From contig JAQFVV010006699.1 in the NCBI GenBank assembly GCA_028023455.1, forward strand, positions 122,001 through 186,000: a stretch of 64,000 bases of DNA. Reading direction: 5' to 3'. The stretch comes from Epiperipatus broadwayi (lineage: Eukaryota; Onychophora; Udeonychophora; Euonychophora; Peripatidae). Shown here piece by piece: positions 1 to 12,949 of this stretch; the first letter of the stretch is position 1, and every line of letters begins with the position of its first letter. The position numbers were made by a program, and so were the translations under genes. The notes under the pieces are model-generated. The model saw only the letters and a list, made by a program, of their open reading frames with translations, was not told the DNA's origin and did no database searches.

Positions 1-690
1 ATTCTAGGTTAATAAAAAGTAAATTTAAAATAATGTTTATTCATGTACTAAATAATAATAAATATTTTTGCTTGGCACCATTCTAATGTTAAGATGTGTG
101 TGTCATGTATAAAAATATCAAATACACCAGGGTCTCGTTTTATGGGGATTATTTTAATGCGATTTTGAAGTTATGTGATTCATGTTTCTTCTTAATATTT
201 TTCATATTTCACTATATTTATTAGATATCAAGAAATTTAAATTATTAATAACTTATTTTGACTTGCAATACTTTTTTTTTCAAAAATATAATGTTATATT
301 AGCAGCTAACATGAATATGGCCTGAAGCTATATTTAGAATAAATAACCTACTTATACTAATGAGTAAATAATAATAATAATAGATTTATACTTACATATA
401 AATATATCACAATAAATATTCAAAAATTTTAAACTTTTAAAATGTATATTGATAGGTATAACAGAAATAAATAATGTAGATTTTTAAAATAAATAACGAA
501 GATTTTATTGATTTTATAAACTGAAAATAATATTTTTAATGATAATGTGTAATCTTTTTGTTTTGATTGCGATCCTCATTTTTTTAATGTAGAAATAAAA
601 TGTGAACATTTAAAATTTATTTCAGTAGTAAAATCAGTTGTCAGCAGAAAACCATTAACACAGCACAAGACTGAAATTGGCACTAGTTGT
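1..690. other. AT-rich non-coding stretch
   Basis: No ORF of convincing composition, RNA gene or repeat unit is visible. The stretch is poly-A/T rich with short ATT runs. Confidence 0.6.
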
Positions 691-823
691 GTAAATGGGA
701 TGGAGCAGAATATGGTAAAAATTAGAGTGGGGAATGAAAAATAAAATGGCTAACAAGTTTCTCTGGGCATAATTGCTGAGAGATTCTTGACTTCATTCAA
801 GATGAAGCTACATCACATCACAT
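691..823 (+). mobile_element. LINE 3'-end fragment with CATCACATCACAT tail
   Basis: This segment matches the non-coding 3' end of the LINE at 25.55-25.75 kb almost base for base: the GGGATGGAGCAGAATATGG block, the AATGGCTAACAAGTTT block, the GAGATTCTTGACTTCAT block, and a terminal CATCACATCACAT run. It is therefore the extreme 3' end of a 5'-truncated copy of the same non-LTR retrotransposon, plus strand. The short tandem tail instead of poly-A resembles what some LINE clades use at their 3' ends, but the clade is not determined. No coding part is retained here. Confidence 0.75.
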
Positions 824-2265
824 CGACGAATCTGATTTCTTACCAGTTTACATACAAACGAAATGCACCTTCCAAAATAGTGATAATGATTAAAATACTA
901 TGAAAAAAATGTCAAAGAAAGTTTGTCTTGTACCAATTTTTTTTAAATATTTGATATTTTTTATTAGTCATACTTTATTTCCTTTTTTTTTAATGCAAAT
1001 TTTAAAGTAATTTTTCCTATTGCTTTGCTTTTATGCGAATTGTGAAAATTACAGACCCTACCCCCCATTTTTCAAGGTAAGTTAAGACTATTTTTTTGTG
1101 ATTTTTTTAATGCAGGTTTTCTGTGGAACCTATCTAATGCATAAAATGAGACCCAGGTGTATAAAAAATAAATAAAATATAGACATTCATCATACACCAA
1201 TATTTTTCATTTGATATTTCACTGTAAATTATACATTGTTTTATCAAACTGTTGCCAATTTATGAAAATCGAAGGTATCAAAAAATATTTGAAAATATAA
1301 ATTATGAATAGTTTATATTTCTTTTGTCACCAAAATATTTTTAAAATATTAAAAAAAAATATGATTCTTTTGTCATATTCACCATCAATATTATGTGTTC
1401 AATACCAAATTTAAAAAAAAAAAAAAACTTATCTTGCCTTTTTCTAAACAATTCATCTATTTTAAAATGATCCATTATTCATCTTTCAAAATTACTATAC
1501 TACACAATGGTTTGCTAATGAAATTCGGATAGCGATACAATGCATAGGACATGAAGGTATAACTAGAGTAAAGACTCAATAGTATAAAATAATTTAACAA
1601 ATCACATGAAAATCAGTATGAAGAAAAAACAAGTAGGACTTCATCTAATACTGTCCATGGAAATAAATACAAAGTACAGAGCTATGTTATCTGTATTTGC
1701 ACAATAACTTCTCAGGTATAATACATATGCTAACTATCCTATCTTCTTATCACATCCCATTATATAGCATTCAGGGTTTCATTATTCTACTCCTCTGTCA
1801 TCACCATTTGTTATTTCAACATAGATTAAGACATTTAGCATCGTAAAATAACTAAGCAATTTTCCTAATAATAAACAAAATTACAAATCACTTTACCAAA
1901 CCATGGCTACTATAAGAAAATGTTTCGCATATACACTTGTTCACAAAATACAAATGAGATTTGATTTTAAAATATTTGTTCAATATTTATATCTTGAAAA
2001 TAAATATCATATGGTTTATCGAGCAAAGAATGATATAAAATTATGATCATTTTATAACGTTATAACAAACTTTATAATATAATAAATAAAAAATAAATAT
2101 ATGCATATTTCTCATAGCCTATATCTCTTAATAAAAATATATGTGTTATTAACTCACACATTCATATGGCCATTTATTCATGTAACATAAAATAAATATT
2201 TTTAAAAATGCCAATCAACATTAAGAAAAAATATACATCATATAATAATTATAATCATTTAAATT
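824..2265. other. AT-rich non-coding stretch
   Basis: No gene recognised. Homopolymer A/T runs and short ATAA repeats only. Confidence 0.55.
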
Positions 2266-2648
2266 ATGTAATTACAATTATATACAGATGCTATAAAAAT
2301 AAATGCTTATTTATATATATATATGATTAAGTTTCAGTTAGAATGACGTTTAGTAAATTCTAGAAAATTTCATTGGCATCATTCATTCAGACATTGTATA
2401 TAGTAATTTAAAGTGACCGTTCTATCGTCGTCACGCCTTCTGTTCCAGTACTTCAGATTTGCTCGTATATAAATATTTGAGTCATAGGAATAAGAGGGAT
2501 TCTTTTTATTCCTGCATAAATTCTATATCTTGTATTGGTCAGAGGGTATTCATTTATTATTTAACACTCACAAAGCATTTGCACAATTGGCTTGAAAGGC
2601 CGATATGAATGTAATTACAATTATATACAGATGCTATAAAAATAAATG
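2266..2648. repeat. Short dispersed repeat flanked by identical 40-bp direct repeats
   Basis: A 40-bp block is repeated without difference at 2,266-2,305 and 2,609-2,648. The ~300 bp between aligns, with indels, to 41.7-42.1 kb: shared AAATTCTAGAAA, AGTAATTTAA, a GATTTG...CATA...ATTTG segment and a GTATTCATTTAT tail. It is a dispersed element of unknown class. The copy at 41.7 kb carries a tRNA-like module that this one lacks. The 40-bp repeats could be a long target-site duplication or part of the element. Confidence 0.5.
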
Positions 2649-5600
2649 TTTATTTAAATTATCTATGTGATTTGCCATTTGCAATTACATCTTTTGAAGT
2701 CTTCTGGTCCAGTTTTACACAAAATATAAAGAATTAAAAATATCATTCATACCACCTACTCAGTGTAATCTAATACAGTTTAAAAAAAGTTTTCAAAAAA
2801 AAAAAAATAAGAAAAATTATTAAAAAGATTATTTCTAAAAACATTAATATTGTTAGGATTTAAAAAATATCAAAATATGTAATCTTTACTACATCTTATA
2901 AGTAAATTATAATTCTAATTGTTAGTATATTTAATAAATAATAATAAAACTTAGAGTTACTAGTCATCTTCATAAATGTCCTATATAATAAGTTCAGTAA
3001 ATAAACTAGGGAGTTGTTGCTATGTATGAACACCGTCAAAAGCTTTTTTTTCCTCCTAGCTTTTTTGTCCCTTGGCACATAAAACAAAACACAATAGTAA
3101 TAATAATATAAAAGCTAAGTCGATGCTTTAAATATCTGCAGAAATCTTGAAAAATAATGTCAATCCAGTTGATAAAGATATAAAATACAGTCTTTTTCTA
3201 CAAATCTTTTATGAAATGAGCATTATTTATCCAATAGTTATTTTAAAATTCATTTTTAAAAAGGGTAAGTTGTTTCCTTTCATGTACATATGCATGTTTC
3301 AGTTTATTTGGGAACAGATGCATCACTTGCAGTCAGATTCAATAGTATATAATCCTAGGATAAAACTGATGTCTCTCCATTTCCAACATATAGATTTCAA
3401 TGAGATACCTATAAACTAATTATACAAATACAGGTTTTAGTACAAAAGTTACTTATTTTCGATACAACAATGCTGTTTATTTCATTTTCCATTTTTCTTC
3501 CTTTTTTAAAAAAAAATTACAGTAATTAAGACAGCAGGTTTTAAATATATACCAATATTCATGTGTTCAATATAAACTTTATTAAAAATTATGTCCTTTA
3601 TAATTGATATCTTTTCATCCTTTTAAAATATCAAATATCAATAAAATATTAGAAAGATTTAACAGAGAGAATGCGATATATTTTATAGCCTCATCTCAAA
3701 TATCTCATAAAACTAGCAGGCAATTTATATTTTAATATTTTCTGATAGTTTTTCCTTAAATTATATTTTTCAAAAGTCTTAAAATTTATAATTACAGACA
3801 TGTCCATCATATGATATACAGTGTACTTCTAAATAATATCTGTTTGCAATATCAAAACATTCTTCAAAAGTTAACAGTTAAATTGCTATATAGCACTGTG
3901 AAAAATTGTGCATCAATAATGCTTTGATCTTTCCTCTCAAATCTTCTTCTAATAACAATAATAAGTTTATGTTCCATGAATTATTAGTAAATTCTAATTA
4001 AGCTTCCAAATAGTGACTGGGGGAAATTTGTTAAGTTACTCACACATTTTTAGTTATACTAAATATCAATTTTTTTTTTACTTTTATAAAAAAAAATTAT
4101 ATTAAAATTTTAAAATACTTGATTATTAACAAACAGATACTACTTCAAAAAAATAATTTTAAACCAATAAGATTAACTAGAAGATTCCTAATAATTTTAA
4201 TTACATACAGTTTTTATACCTGCTTCAGAAAAACAATTTTGATTGGTTGATTCATCACCTAATTGTAAATTCATTTGCATATTTGTCAATTATGTACTTT
4301 TAGAAATCAGAAATAAAATTATGAGTCATCTTTTTTATTTAGTAATATAAGAAATATTTAATTCTCAATTAATTTTATACTTATATTCAAACTATCCAAA
4401 CACTTTAAAATGACATATTTTAATAATTCTTTACTAATTTAACAAATATTTAATAAAAAAATGTATCCATTTATTAGTTTATCTTTACCAATTTAAAATA
4501 TCTTTTAAAACTAATTAAATAATATTCTGTATTTATTTTTATCATGTACAAATGCCTCAATTTTAGTAACAAATTTATAAAGTAACTAAAAACTTACTGT
4601 GCTGTATGAATTTATAAAAAAACAAAATAGAGTTATTTTAAAATATAAGAATAAATTCTCTTTATATTTTTTACCTAAACATATATATTGTAACCTCCAA
4701 TTTCAGGAGAACATATAATATAAAGAAGCACATGTAAAATAAAACAGAGCATATAAGTAAAGTATGAATATAGCATAAGTATATGAATATATCATGAGTA
4801 GGAAATGTTAACCTCCACATCAACAGTAAAATAAAACAATAGATTAAACATGAATTTATGTATAAGCACAAGAGCTGGTTTTACTAGCATGAGCTGGAGT
4901 AGATATAGGAGAGGTACAGTGCACTACCAACTTTACATTATCTTAAGTACCGTATAATCTGACAATATACAAACTTATTCATTAAACTAACTTTTAATGC
5001 ATGGATGATAATAATATTAAATGATATATATTTACTTTACAGTTATATTGAATGATTATTACTCAGGTTGATATCTGTCTACTGAATGACCTTGAAATTA
5101 TCAGTATGAAATTAATGACAAATGAATAAAAAAGTAGAATATTAAAAGAGTAATGAAGAACAATAATAATTGGCAATTGCAAATAAATAATAGGTGTACC
5201 GATGAATGAGGAGGAGAAGGGAATATGTTTAGAGAGTGAATAGTTAATGTAATTAAATGGGGTCCATGAAGTATGAATACTATGATGGCATCATAATATG
5301 AGATGATGATGAAGTTAAAATAAAACAAAATATGGATAAGCTATGATAACAATGTTGGTGATGATGAAAGGGATCTTGAAACATTAATTTGATATTACTA
5401 AAACAAAAGCAAATGGGTTATAAATTTAAACAATTAAAGAAGAACGTTTAAATTTTTGAGATTTTAATGAATCAATAAAACAATAACAATGAAGAGAATA
5501 AAATAAGGTAGTGAATACCAAATAACTGAACTAATAAAATCTAGTAATAAAATCAAAGTAAAATTATTAATCAAAAATTTAATTTGTCAGTGTTCATATA

Positions 5601-6088
5601 ATTTTCAATTTCAATACTTTTATAATATATATCTGGATCAGTAAGAGGGAATTTATTACTATCCAAATATAGCATGTTGTGATGACTTATATAAATGGAG
5701 TTACTAAAGAATATCCAACTACCTTATGGGTAATAATAAAATTAAATTCTAAATGTTATAATAAATCAACAAATCCGTAACAATAAAGTAAACATAATAA
5801 TCTTGTTCATCATTAAATATCTTGAAATATATTAATTACAAGTGTAACAATACCTTAGGACAATGATAATATCATCTATAAATAATTTAGATTTCACACA
5901 GTGAATAATACGACCAAGTTCAGTGAATGATGGCAACTCATAGTTTATTAAAATATTGTTCTTTAAAATTAAATATTTGGTTTTTAATATATCACTTTTA
6001 AAAAAGCATCTCTTCATGATAATAACAATATGTTAATCAGTTAACAGTACAATTTTATGTATATATTCTAGAGAAAAGAATGTGTAAC
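2649..6088. other. AT-rich non-coding stretch
   Basis: About 3.4 kb without a recognisable gene. ORFs of 60-90 codons here (for example 3,147-3,419) are rich in Ile, Leu, Phe, Tyr and Asn codons, as expected by chance in this composition, and show no domain. Confidence 0.55.
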
Positions 6089-6460
6089 ATTTACTAAGGC
6101 TATAACCTCAAGAATGTGCGCGTAAAAATGCGATAGTAGGGACCTCTACAGATCTTAACCACAAGCTTACGTTTTGGAAGAAAAGAGGAACACCTTTCTT
6201 TATTTCAACCTACTTTCTATATAAATAGGTTAAACTGAAGCGGTTAGATCTGAGAGGTGAAGCTATTCAATACTTGACTGATTAAGTCCACATTTCTTAT
6301 TACACATTAATACTCGCGAAATCTTTCGATTTACAATGAGTCAATGGAAAGATCTTATAGTTAAAAATCTATTATGATAATTTAAAGTTGTAATTATAAA
6401 TTTATTTAAACGGACATTGATTACATAAGTATTATTTACTAAGGCTGTAACCGCAAGAGT
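6089..6460. repeat. ~346-bp TATA-containing repeat, slightly more than one unit
   Basis: The block beginning TTACTAAGGCTATAACC at 6,091 recurs at 6,436 as TTACTAAGGCTGTAACC, so the copy is one full unit plus the start of a second. Inside are a good TATA box (CTATATAAATAGG) and blocks TAATACTCGCGAAATCTT and TTTAAAGTTGTAATTATAAA, shared with the 10.1-11.2 kb copies. Unit length and head-to-tail continuation suggest a tandem or circular source template. No coding capacity. Confidence 0.7.
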
Positions 6461-8052
6461 TTGGTAAAATTGATTAATGATATGCTGAATATATAATAAA
6501 ACTGAATAATGGAGATAGCAATAAGAATAATGTGGGGATAATGTTAAGCAATAAAGGTACTGACAAACATAATAATTTTCCAAAAAAACACATTTTATTT
6601 ACAATATCTACACATTTTAAAAAAATATTAACAACATTAAAAATATATATTCTCGATCAAACTTATAAATGGAAAATATATAAAACAAGATTTAGTTTGC
6701 ATAATTAAATATTAATAGAGAAAAATGTCATTAGATCTAATCAAAAATTAAAACACATTATTACCTTTTTGTAATATTCTTATTTACTCTCATCCTTTAA
6801 TCTAAATTTGTTTTAGCTTATTACACCAGCAATATATTTTACTCATTACATTTAGGTTTATTAAATTTCATTTTTCATTAAATTTCGTTAGATTTATACA
6901 TTTCTTTACCCAAAACTAAATATATAGATAAGGTAATCATAAATAAATGGTAGGCAGGCAATACCTAATGCTGGGCAGTTCAAGATATTGAATATTCTCT
7001 CAGGCATTATAATCATACTTATATTACCATTATATGAAGATTATACATTTCTTAATTTTAATTATCTGGGACATTGGGTTAGTAGTATAACACAATTCTA
7101 CTTAAAATAAATTCAATACTACCGTAAACCCTTATTTAACTCCTTAATATCTATCATACCATGAAACTTTTCTCTAATACTATTGAACATTTTGGTACAT
7201 TAACATTCAACCAGAAATATCAAATAACAAATGCAGTATGTGTATTCGAGATCACTTCGAGGAGATAATGTACTACTATAATAATATAATACTATAACTT
7301 AATACTTAATAATAATATTATTATTTACTATGATCATTTGCATAACGTGAACACCGTTTACATATATCATTCATACGTTCAAGGATGATTTCACTGTTAA
7401 TAAATATTAAATCGTCAAGACTTAATGGGATGGAATTTAATGTCATATATAATATATCCATGAGTATGTCAGTGCTGAGCTAAGGCAAATTAGTATATCA
7501 CTAACATAAACCACTGTTATTCCATGACTACGGATGGTCTGAAATTCCAGTGCCACTATTTGGGAACACTTTTAGGAATATGATGGGAAAGGAGTGATTA
7601 ATCTATTATGTAAGAAAATACATGAAAGTCCTTCATAAGAATATAGGCCTTGATTAACTCAAAAATTTATGGGCAACTGTGATTCACCAATGATGAGAAC
7701 ATTTCACACTTTCATGCAGGATAAGGAAAGAAATACACCTTATTGTGAGATGATATGGATATAAAGATAAATAGAAATGCAATATATCATAATTCTCTAA
7801 TATGGCTACAACTAAATTTCACCAATAAACTACATTCATGTAATATAATCAAATGAATACATGTAATTAAAATATTAATTATCAACTCGAGGACGATCTC
7901 CAACTGTAATAATTATTATCGGTAGTTAGTTACATAATACAACATAAAACATAATATTAAATATGGCTGGATTTGATTAAAATTAAATTTTACCTCACAT
8001 AGTCATTTACCAATAGCAGCTTTACCAAAAGATATTAAAAACAAAACCTATA
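6461..8052. other. AT-rich non-coding stretch
   Basis: No gene recognised. A LINE upstream region may be buried here, but no reading frame could be followed. Confidence 0.5.
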
Positions 8053-8330
8053 ACTTCTCTCAATATCTGGATATGATCTACTGTACTGAAACCACTTTTA
8101 TATCCAGCTTGTCCTAAGGTTGGTCAAAATTCAATGTTCTCTATAGAAGAGTTGTAATTATTTTGTTAAATTTTTTGTATAAAACTGATAAAAGTCTGAT
8201 AGGTCTGTAATTTCTAATATCTTCCTTATCACCTTTTTAAAATATTAATATTAATTCTGCATTCTTTCAATCATCTGGCACAATTTTATCACTTAGACAT
8301 TTGGTATATAACTGCTAAAAAATTCTATTT
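8053..8330 (-). pseudogene. LINE reverse transcriptase fragment (finger/palm entry region)
   Basis: On the minus strand the DNA translates, across stop codons and one frame change, into the conserved start of a non-LTR reverse transcriptase. In order there is a KCLSDKIVPDDW-type segment, NAELILIF followed by KGDKED, then the hallmark NYRPIRLLSVLYK, and after a frameshift near 8,100 the AGYKSGFSTVDHIQ motif. These correspond to the NYRPISLLS and EQAGFR.GFST.DHI signatures of endonuclease-type LINEs. The catalytic YxDD box lies further along the minus strand and was not found, so the copy is truncated or decayed. At least four in-frame stops show it is dead. It is not obviously the same family as the LINE at 24.4-25.7 kb. 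Confidence 0.8.
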
Positions 8331-10104
8331 TTTCACCTGCTATTTTAATATATCAATTATAATTGGAGTTATAATTATAACTTTCTATAGTAACATCTTT
8401 AAATTGTATAGTTGATTTATCTTTATTTTAAATAGGAGAATTTTTTCTTTTAAAAATGTACAAAAGATATTTTCTCTCAATCTTTCTATGCACAAGTTTA
8501 AAACATATAGTATCCATTCAAGCCTTCTCTTAAAAATTAACTAGTAATAAAATATTTAAATACTTTCGCAAATAATATAAAGTATTTTTCCATTCAATTG
8601 CATAGAACTATTTAGTATTCCTTTAAATTCGTAAACCTTGTCAAATAACTTTCAAGGAATATCCTTCAGATACTTATAAGATATAAATTTCTCAACAGTT
8701 TATATTTATAAGAGTTTATCAAAACTGTTAAATATGAATGTTCTTTCATTCCCAATATACTATAAATTAAACATAATGTTCTTACAAATCTTTAAACTTC
8801 CTTCAGTTATATAGTTTAAATTCTCATAGCTTCTGAGATACATTAGACTAATACTTTGATGACAACTATTAATTTCCATAAAATTATAGTAATTTTGATT
8901 AAGTGTCAATTTGAAATTTTGCTGATAGGAAATAATTAATTCATCTAGACATTGAATACATTAAAATAATTATTTATGATCATACTTTTAACTTTTAAAT
9001 AAATAAATAATTTATAAAAAATTAAACTTTATAAGAAGACCCACTTAGACAACAAAACAAGATTAGACAAAAAATATTATTAGTGTCTAGACTGATTGAA
9101 CACTTACATTTATATTATCCTATCCAGTAATCTCATTTGTTAATCCAAATCCTTATCCAATAGTAATTTATCTATAACTAAATTATTTTCTCTACAAAAT
9201 GATTTTCTAAATTATGTCTCATCATTTTTATATTCAAATGGTAAATCTGATTCAGAATTGCCGTTTCACTGTCTAACACACCTAATCACTTATTAAGGGG
9301 GTTTAATTAAAGCCCAATTATGTAGAGAAATGTATTTTTCAATATTCGTTTTTTTATTTATTATTATTTTTTTAAAAAAAAAACACAATTATCCTGGATA
9401 AAACTAAAATTTATTTTGGATAGTACCAATCATGTTTAATTATAGTAACACACTAATGTATTGTATTTATTAAAAAGAAAAAAAAAATCAAATAAGTTTT
9501 GAATTTTTTTATATGTTTTTTTTTTTTTATATATGTACTTAAAATGTCTTTTTTTTTTAAAATCCAAGATGGCCTTCTTTTTGAAAGATTAGTACCTTGA
9601 TAAGAATTTTAAAGTAAATGTTAAATTAAAACACTTAGAAATTACCAAATTCCATTATTTTGCAATTACTATTAATTAATTAATAGAGATTCTACATTGT
9701 TAGATAAAAATTATACTAAAATCTCTATCGATCCTTATTGAGATATAAACATTCCAAAATTAGAACAAAAGTATGATTTCCTATTGTTTCATAGAAGATC
9801 TAAAGACAAATCACCTCAGGCAGCAGATAATTCGAATACCAATGCTAAGATATAAATAGTAGTCTTTTTTTAAAAAAAGAAAAAGAGTAACGAAAGAAAG
9901 TTGCAGAATTTCTCCACACAAGTTGAAATGTTGAGTGAATAGATAAGGGAGAATCACCACCCATCCCTTCCTGAAATCTGAAATCTCCTATTATGCTGCT
10001 GCCAGAACCTGCCTTCAAATGCCACCATACATCAATGTTCACATGCAGAACTCATTCCCGGGAGCACCAAGGTAGTCAGCCAGATCTTAGAGTCCAAGTT
10101 TTTT
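8331..10104. other. AT-rich non-coding stretch
   Basis: No gene recognised. 9.35-9.56 kb is dominated by A and T homopolymers. 9.9-10.1 kb is less AT-rich than its surroundings but has no domain or RNA fold that I can support. Confidence 0.5.
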
Positions 10105-11188
10105 ACCACTAGTATTAAGTAATAGTTTTAACAAGGCTGTAAACCTTAGCAATGAGCGTCTGAAAAAATCGTCACTAGGGACCTCTGTAGGTCTTTAAAA
10201 CACATGCTCATGCTATGAAGAAAAGAGAGAATCCTTCTTTTCTTCGACCTACTTTTATATATAAATAGGTGAAGCAGAAGTGTTTTGATCTAAGAGTGTG
10301 AAGCTATTAAATACTTCACTAATTAAGTCCACAATTCTTATAATACATTAATACTCGCGAAATCTTACGATTTACTACGAGTTAATGAAAAGATCTTATA
10401 GTAAGAAATATATTACGATAATTTAAAGTTGTAATTATAAATTTATTAAACGCTCACTATTATTTCAGTAATAGTTTTAACAAGGCTGTAAACCTTAGTA
10501 ATGAGCGTCTGAAAAAATCGTCACTAGGGACCTCTGTAGGTCTTTAAAACACATGCTTACGCTATGAAGAAAAGAGAGAATCCTTCTTTACTTCGACCTA
10601 CTTTTATATATAAATAGGTGAAGCAGAAGTGTTTTGATCTAAGAGTGTGAAGCTATTAAATACTTCACTAATTAAGTCCACAATTCTTATAATACATTAA
10701 TACTCGCGAAATCTTACGATTTACTACGAGTTAATGAAAAGACGCTCATTGCTAAGGTTTGCAGCCTTGTTAAAACTATTACTGAAATAATAGTGAGCGT
10801 TTAATAAATTTATAATTACAACTTTAAATTATCGTAATATATTTCTTACTATAAGATCTTTTCAAAAATTATACTTATAAAAAATTCCTTCTCCTTTAAA
10901 TATTAAAAAAATAAAAAATTTTTTTTTTTTTTTATAAAAATTTTTATATAAAAAAACAAATTTTTTTTTATATTTTTAATAAATTTTTTTTAAAAAAAAT
11001 TTAAAAAAAATTAATAAATTTATAATTACAACTTTAAATTATCGTAATATATTTCTTACTATAAGATCTTTTCATTAACTTGTAGTAAATCGTAAGATTT
11101 CGCGAGTATTAATGTATTATAAGAATTGTGGACTTAATTAGTGAAGTATTTAATAGCTTCACACTCTTAGATCAAAACCACTAGTATT
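10105..11188. mobile_element. Composite insertion of ~350-bp TATA repeats with 12-bp target-site duplication
   Basis: ACCACTAGTATT occurs at 10,105-10,116 and again at 11,177-11,188, bracketing the composite. Inside, one ~350-bp unit (10,117-10,467) is followed head-to-tail by a second (10,468-10,740). Then come two inverted partial copies (10,741-10,861 and about 11,010-11,176) separated by ~150 bp of almost pure A/T. Each full unit has a TATATATAAATAGG box and the TAATACTCGCGAAATCTTACG block also seen at 6.3 kb. The first inverted piece itself crosses a unit boundary, so its template was also tandem or circular. The 12-bp duplication argues for one insertion event by target-primed or similar retroposition. 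No ORF; the driving element is unknown. Confidence 0.75.
10250..10263 (+). promoter_or_regulatory. TATA box in ~350-bp repeat
   Basis: TATATATAAATAGG is conserved in the two forward copies (near 10,250 and 10,600) and, as CTATATAAATAGG, in the 6.2-kb copy. It is a plausible RNA polymerase II promoter. The +25 to +30 position falls about at TTTTGATCTAAGAG. Confidence 0.5.
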
Positions 11189-12650
11189 GTAACTTCTTTA
11201 AATTTAAAAGCATGTAATTAAGAAATATTTTTAACTGACTCTTTAACCCTTTTCTTTTTAAATTATTTATAATGTTTTTTTAATAACTTAAGCTCACAAC
11301 AATTTTAATAATTTTGTTTATTGAATATAAAAATATTTATTTGTTTTTATGTTAATCTTAGTATGAGAGTTCATGCTTTGATTATTTTTTTATTTTGACC
11401 AACTTCACTCATGGGGGCTCAAAGAGAGTAATTTGCTAGGAGAGCAAATTATGTTCACAAAGGGAAAAGGAGTTTTTTAGCAAAGAATCAATTAATTGAA
11501 ATAAAAATAAATTGATCTGAAGTTATGTCTAATATATGTATATCAAAATATACTTACCGTAACCTTTTAAATAGTTTGGTTATAGATTTCCAAAGATGGA
11601 ATTCTATAATTTTAATTTTTTTAAAATTAAAAACAAAATAAAAATGCTATATATTTTTGACATGCTAACAGCGCCTCTGGAAAAGTGTCAGTTAATTATC
11701 TTGATTTTTTTTTAAAGTTAGGAAAGTGGAAAGGGGGAATTTATTCGAGAAATAATTTCCTTATTCTATATGTTTGGTCTTAGTTAGTTAAATATTTACA
11801 TAAAGTTGTTAGTTACGCAGGTTGATCTGTATGCAGTATTAGATCATTTAAGGCTATTTAATTATAATTAGTTTATATATAATGATTATAATATCTCAGG
11901 TTAATAAAGAATGCTCGGAGTAATGTGGACAGACCTAAAACAGTCATTCATTTGGTGTTTAGAGTTCTCTCCCAGTTACGCATACGTCTATGGGCTGGAG
12001 AGTGTGGTTGAGGTAGAGTTGGTTAATCAGCATGATATCTGTATAGGCAGACATGATGGCTCTCCATAATTCCTATCTTCTTTTGGGATTTATTTATGAC
12101 AGGCAGACATACCCATTTTCCTTTTTCTTTATTAGAATAGACATGTGAGTGCCTGTGAACCAGCTTGTATGATCCTATGTGTATTTTACTTCTTTTATTG
12201 GCATTCATATGTTTATTAATCCAACATTGTTTTGCTTTTCTTTTGCCTATCTAATATGTAACCCATAGGAAAATGATTCTACTCAAAGATCTTCGACATG
12301 AGTAATCAATTATTTTGCTTTATTCATTATTAGTTAAACTCTTTTAATTTTGCTAATTAAAGTTATAGTTTTATAAGTAGTTTTTATAAGGAATGATTTT
12401 AATTGAAAGTCCAACTAAAGCAACTTGTTTGCTTGATAATTAATTGAGCTATTTTTTTTATATAACAGCTTACAGTTTTTAATCACTGTGTAGTTTAATG
12501 CTATTCCAGCAAGGTCCACTAATGTAATAAAACATTATTTTATTTGAAATCTAAATTATTTTTTATAAAGAGAAATAAAATCTTTTTTTTTTCTTTTTGT
12601 ATGTCATTGGAATAAGACGTTGAATCAGTATTATTGTATTTGTTTCTTTG
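11189..12650. other. Intergenic stretch
   Basis: No gene recognised. 11.65-12.25 kb has a somewhat more balanced composition, with short ORFs on the minus strand that match no family I know. Confidence 0.5.
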
Positions 12651-12893
12651 ATATCCGTTTTAATACAAAATGTTTTTAAATCTTTATTTGTAAATAAGAA
12701 ATAAAATGTGTATTCTTTATATACATCAGTTGGCAAATGTTTAGACATGCTGATGTATTATTACCTTGTATTAAAGTGGATGGAGAATTTAGAATCCCTG
12801 GTCATTTAATTTTAAAATGTTTTTTTTTCTTAAACAAATGTAAACAAAAATAAAGTTGTGCAAATCAAATAATAAAACAGATAACCACTAATG
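12651..12893. repeat. Left copy of ~242-bp direct repeat flanking the Gypsy insertion
   Basis: This copy starts ATATCCGTTTTAATACAAA and ends ACAGATAACCACTAATG. It matches 17,699-17,940 with only scattered substitutions and small indels. It lies outside the tRNA-derived left end of the retrotransposon. It behaves as a duplicated target rather than an LTR, because the true LTR (12,950-13,680) has a different sequence. Confidence 0.85.
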
Positions 12894-12945
12894 GAAATCA
12901 GTTGGGATCTTTCCCGCACAGGTTTCAATCCTGTAGACTGCGCCA
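12894..12945 (+). tRNA. 3' half of tRNA-Ser joined to retrotransposon cDNA (not a tRNA gene)
   Basis: Reading from the anticodon loop, this is GAAATCAGTT, a class II variable arm (GGGA/TCCC), the T-arm ACAGG-TTTCAAT-CCTGT, acceptor strand AGACTGC, discriminator G and a genomically encoded CCA. Ser-type features are the long variable arm and the GACTGCG acceptor. The 5' half is absent: the sequence before the anticodon loop is host DNA shared with the right flank. CCA is followed directly by AATT and then the LTR end TGTTATGTCC, which is exactly the order of a tRNA-primed minus-strand cDNA. It is a primer relic and not a transcribed tRNA gene. Confidence 0.8.
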
Positions 12946-12949
12946 AATT

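Noticed and set aside
3147-3419. 90-codon plus-strand ORF
   Set aside because: Composition is that of random AT-rich DNA, with no domain, splice or promoter context.
9845-10042. 65-codon minus-strand ORF next to the composite insertion
   Set aside because: No domain or homologue recognised. It may be chance in a less AT-rich patch.
10117-10467. Hammerhead in the ~350-bp repeat (CTGATTA in the 6.2-kb copy and CGCGAAATC)
   Set aside because: The invariant G8 is missing and the stems do not pair. No CTGANGA exists on either strand of the unit.
12651-12893. The 242-bp flanking block as the Gypsy LTR
   Set aside because: On the left it lies outside the tRNA relic. The sequence between the polypurine tract and the LTR end (12,950-13,680) is different and has proper TG...CA ends.
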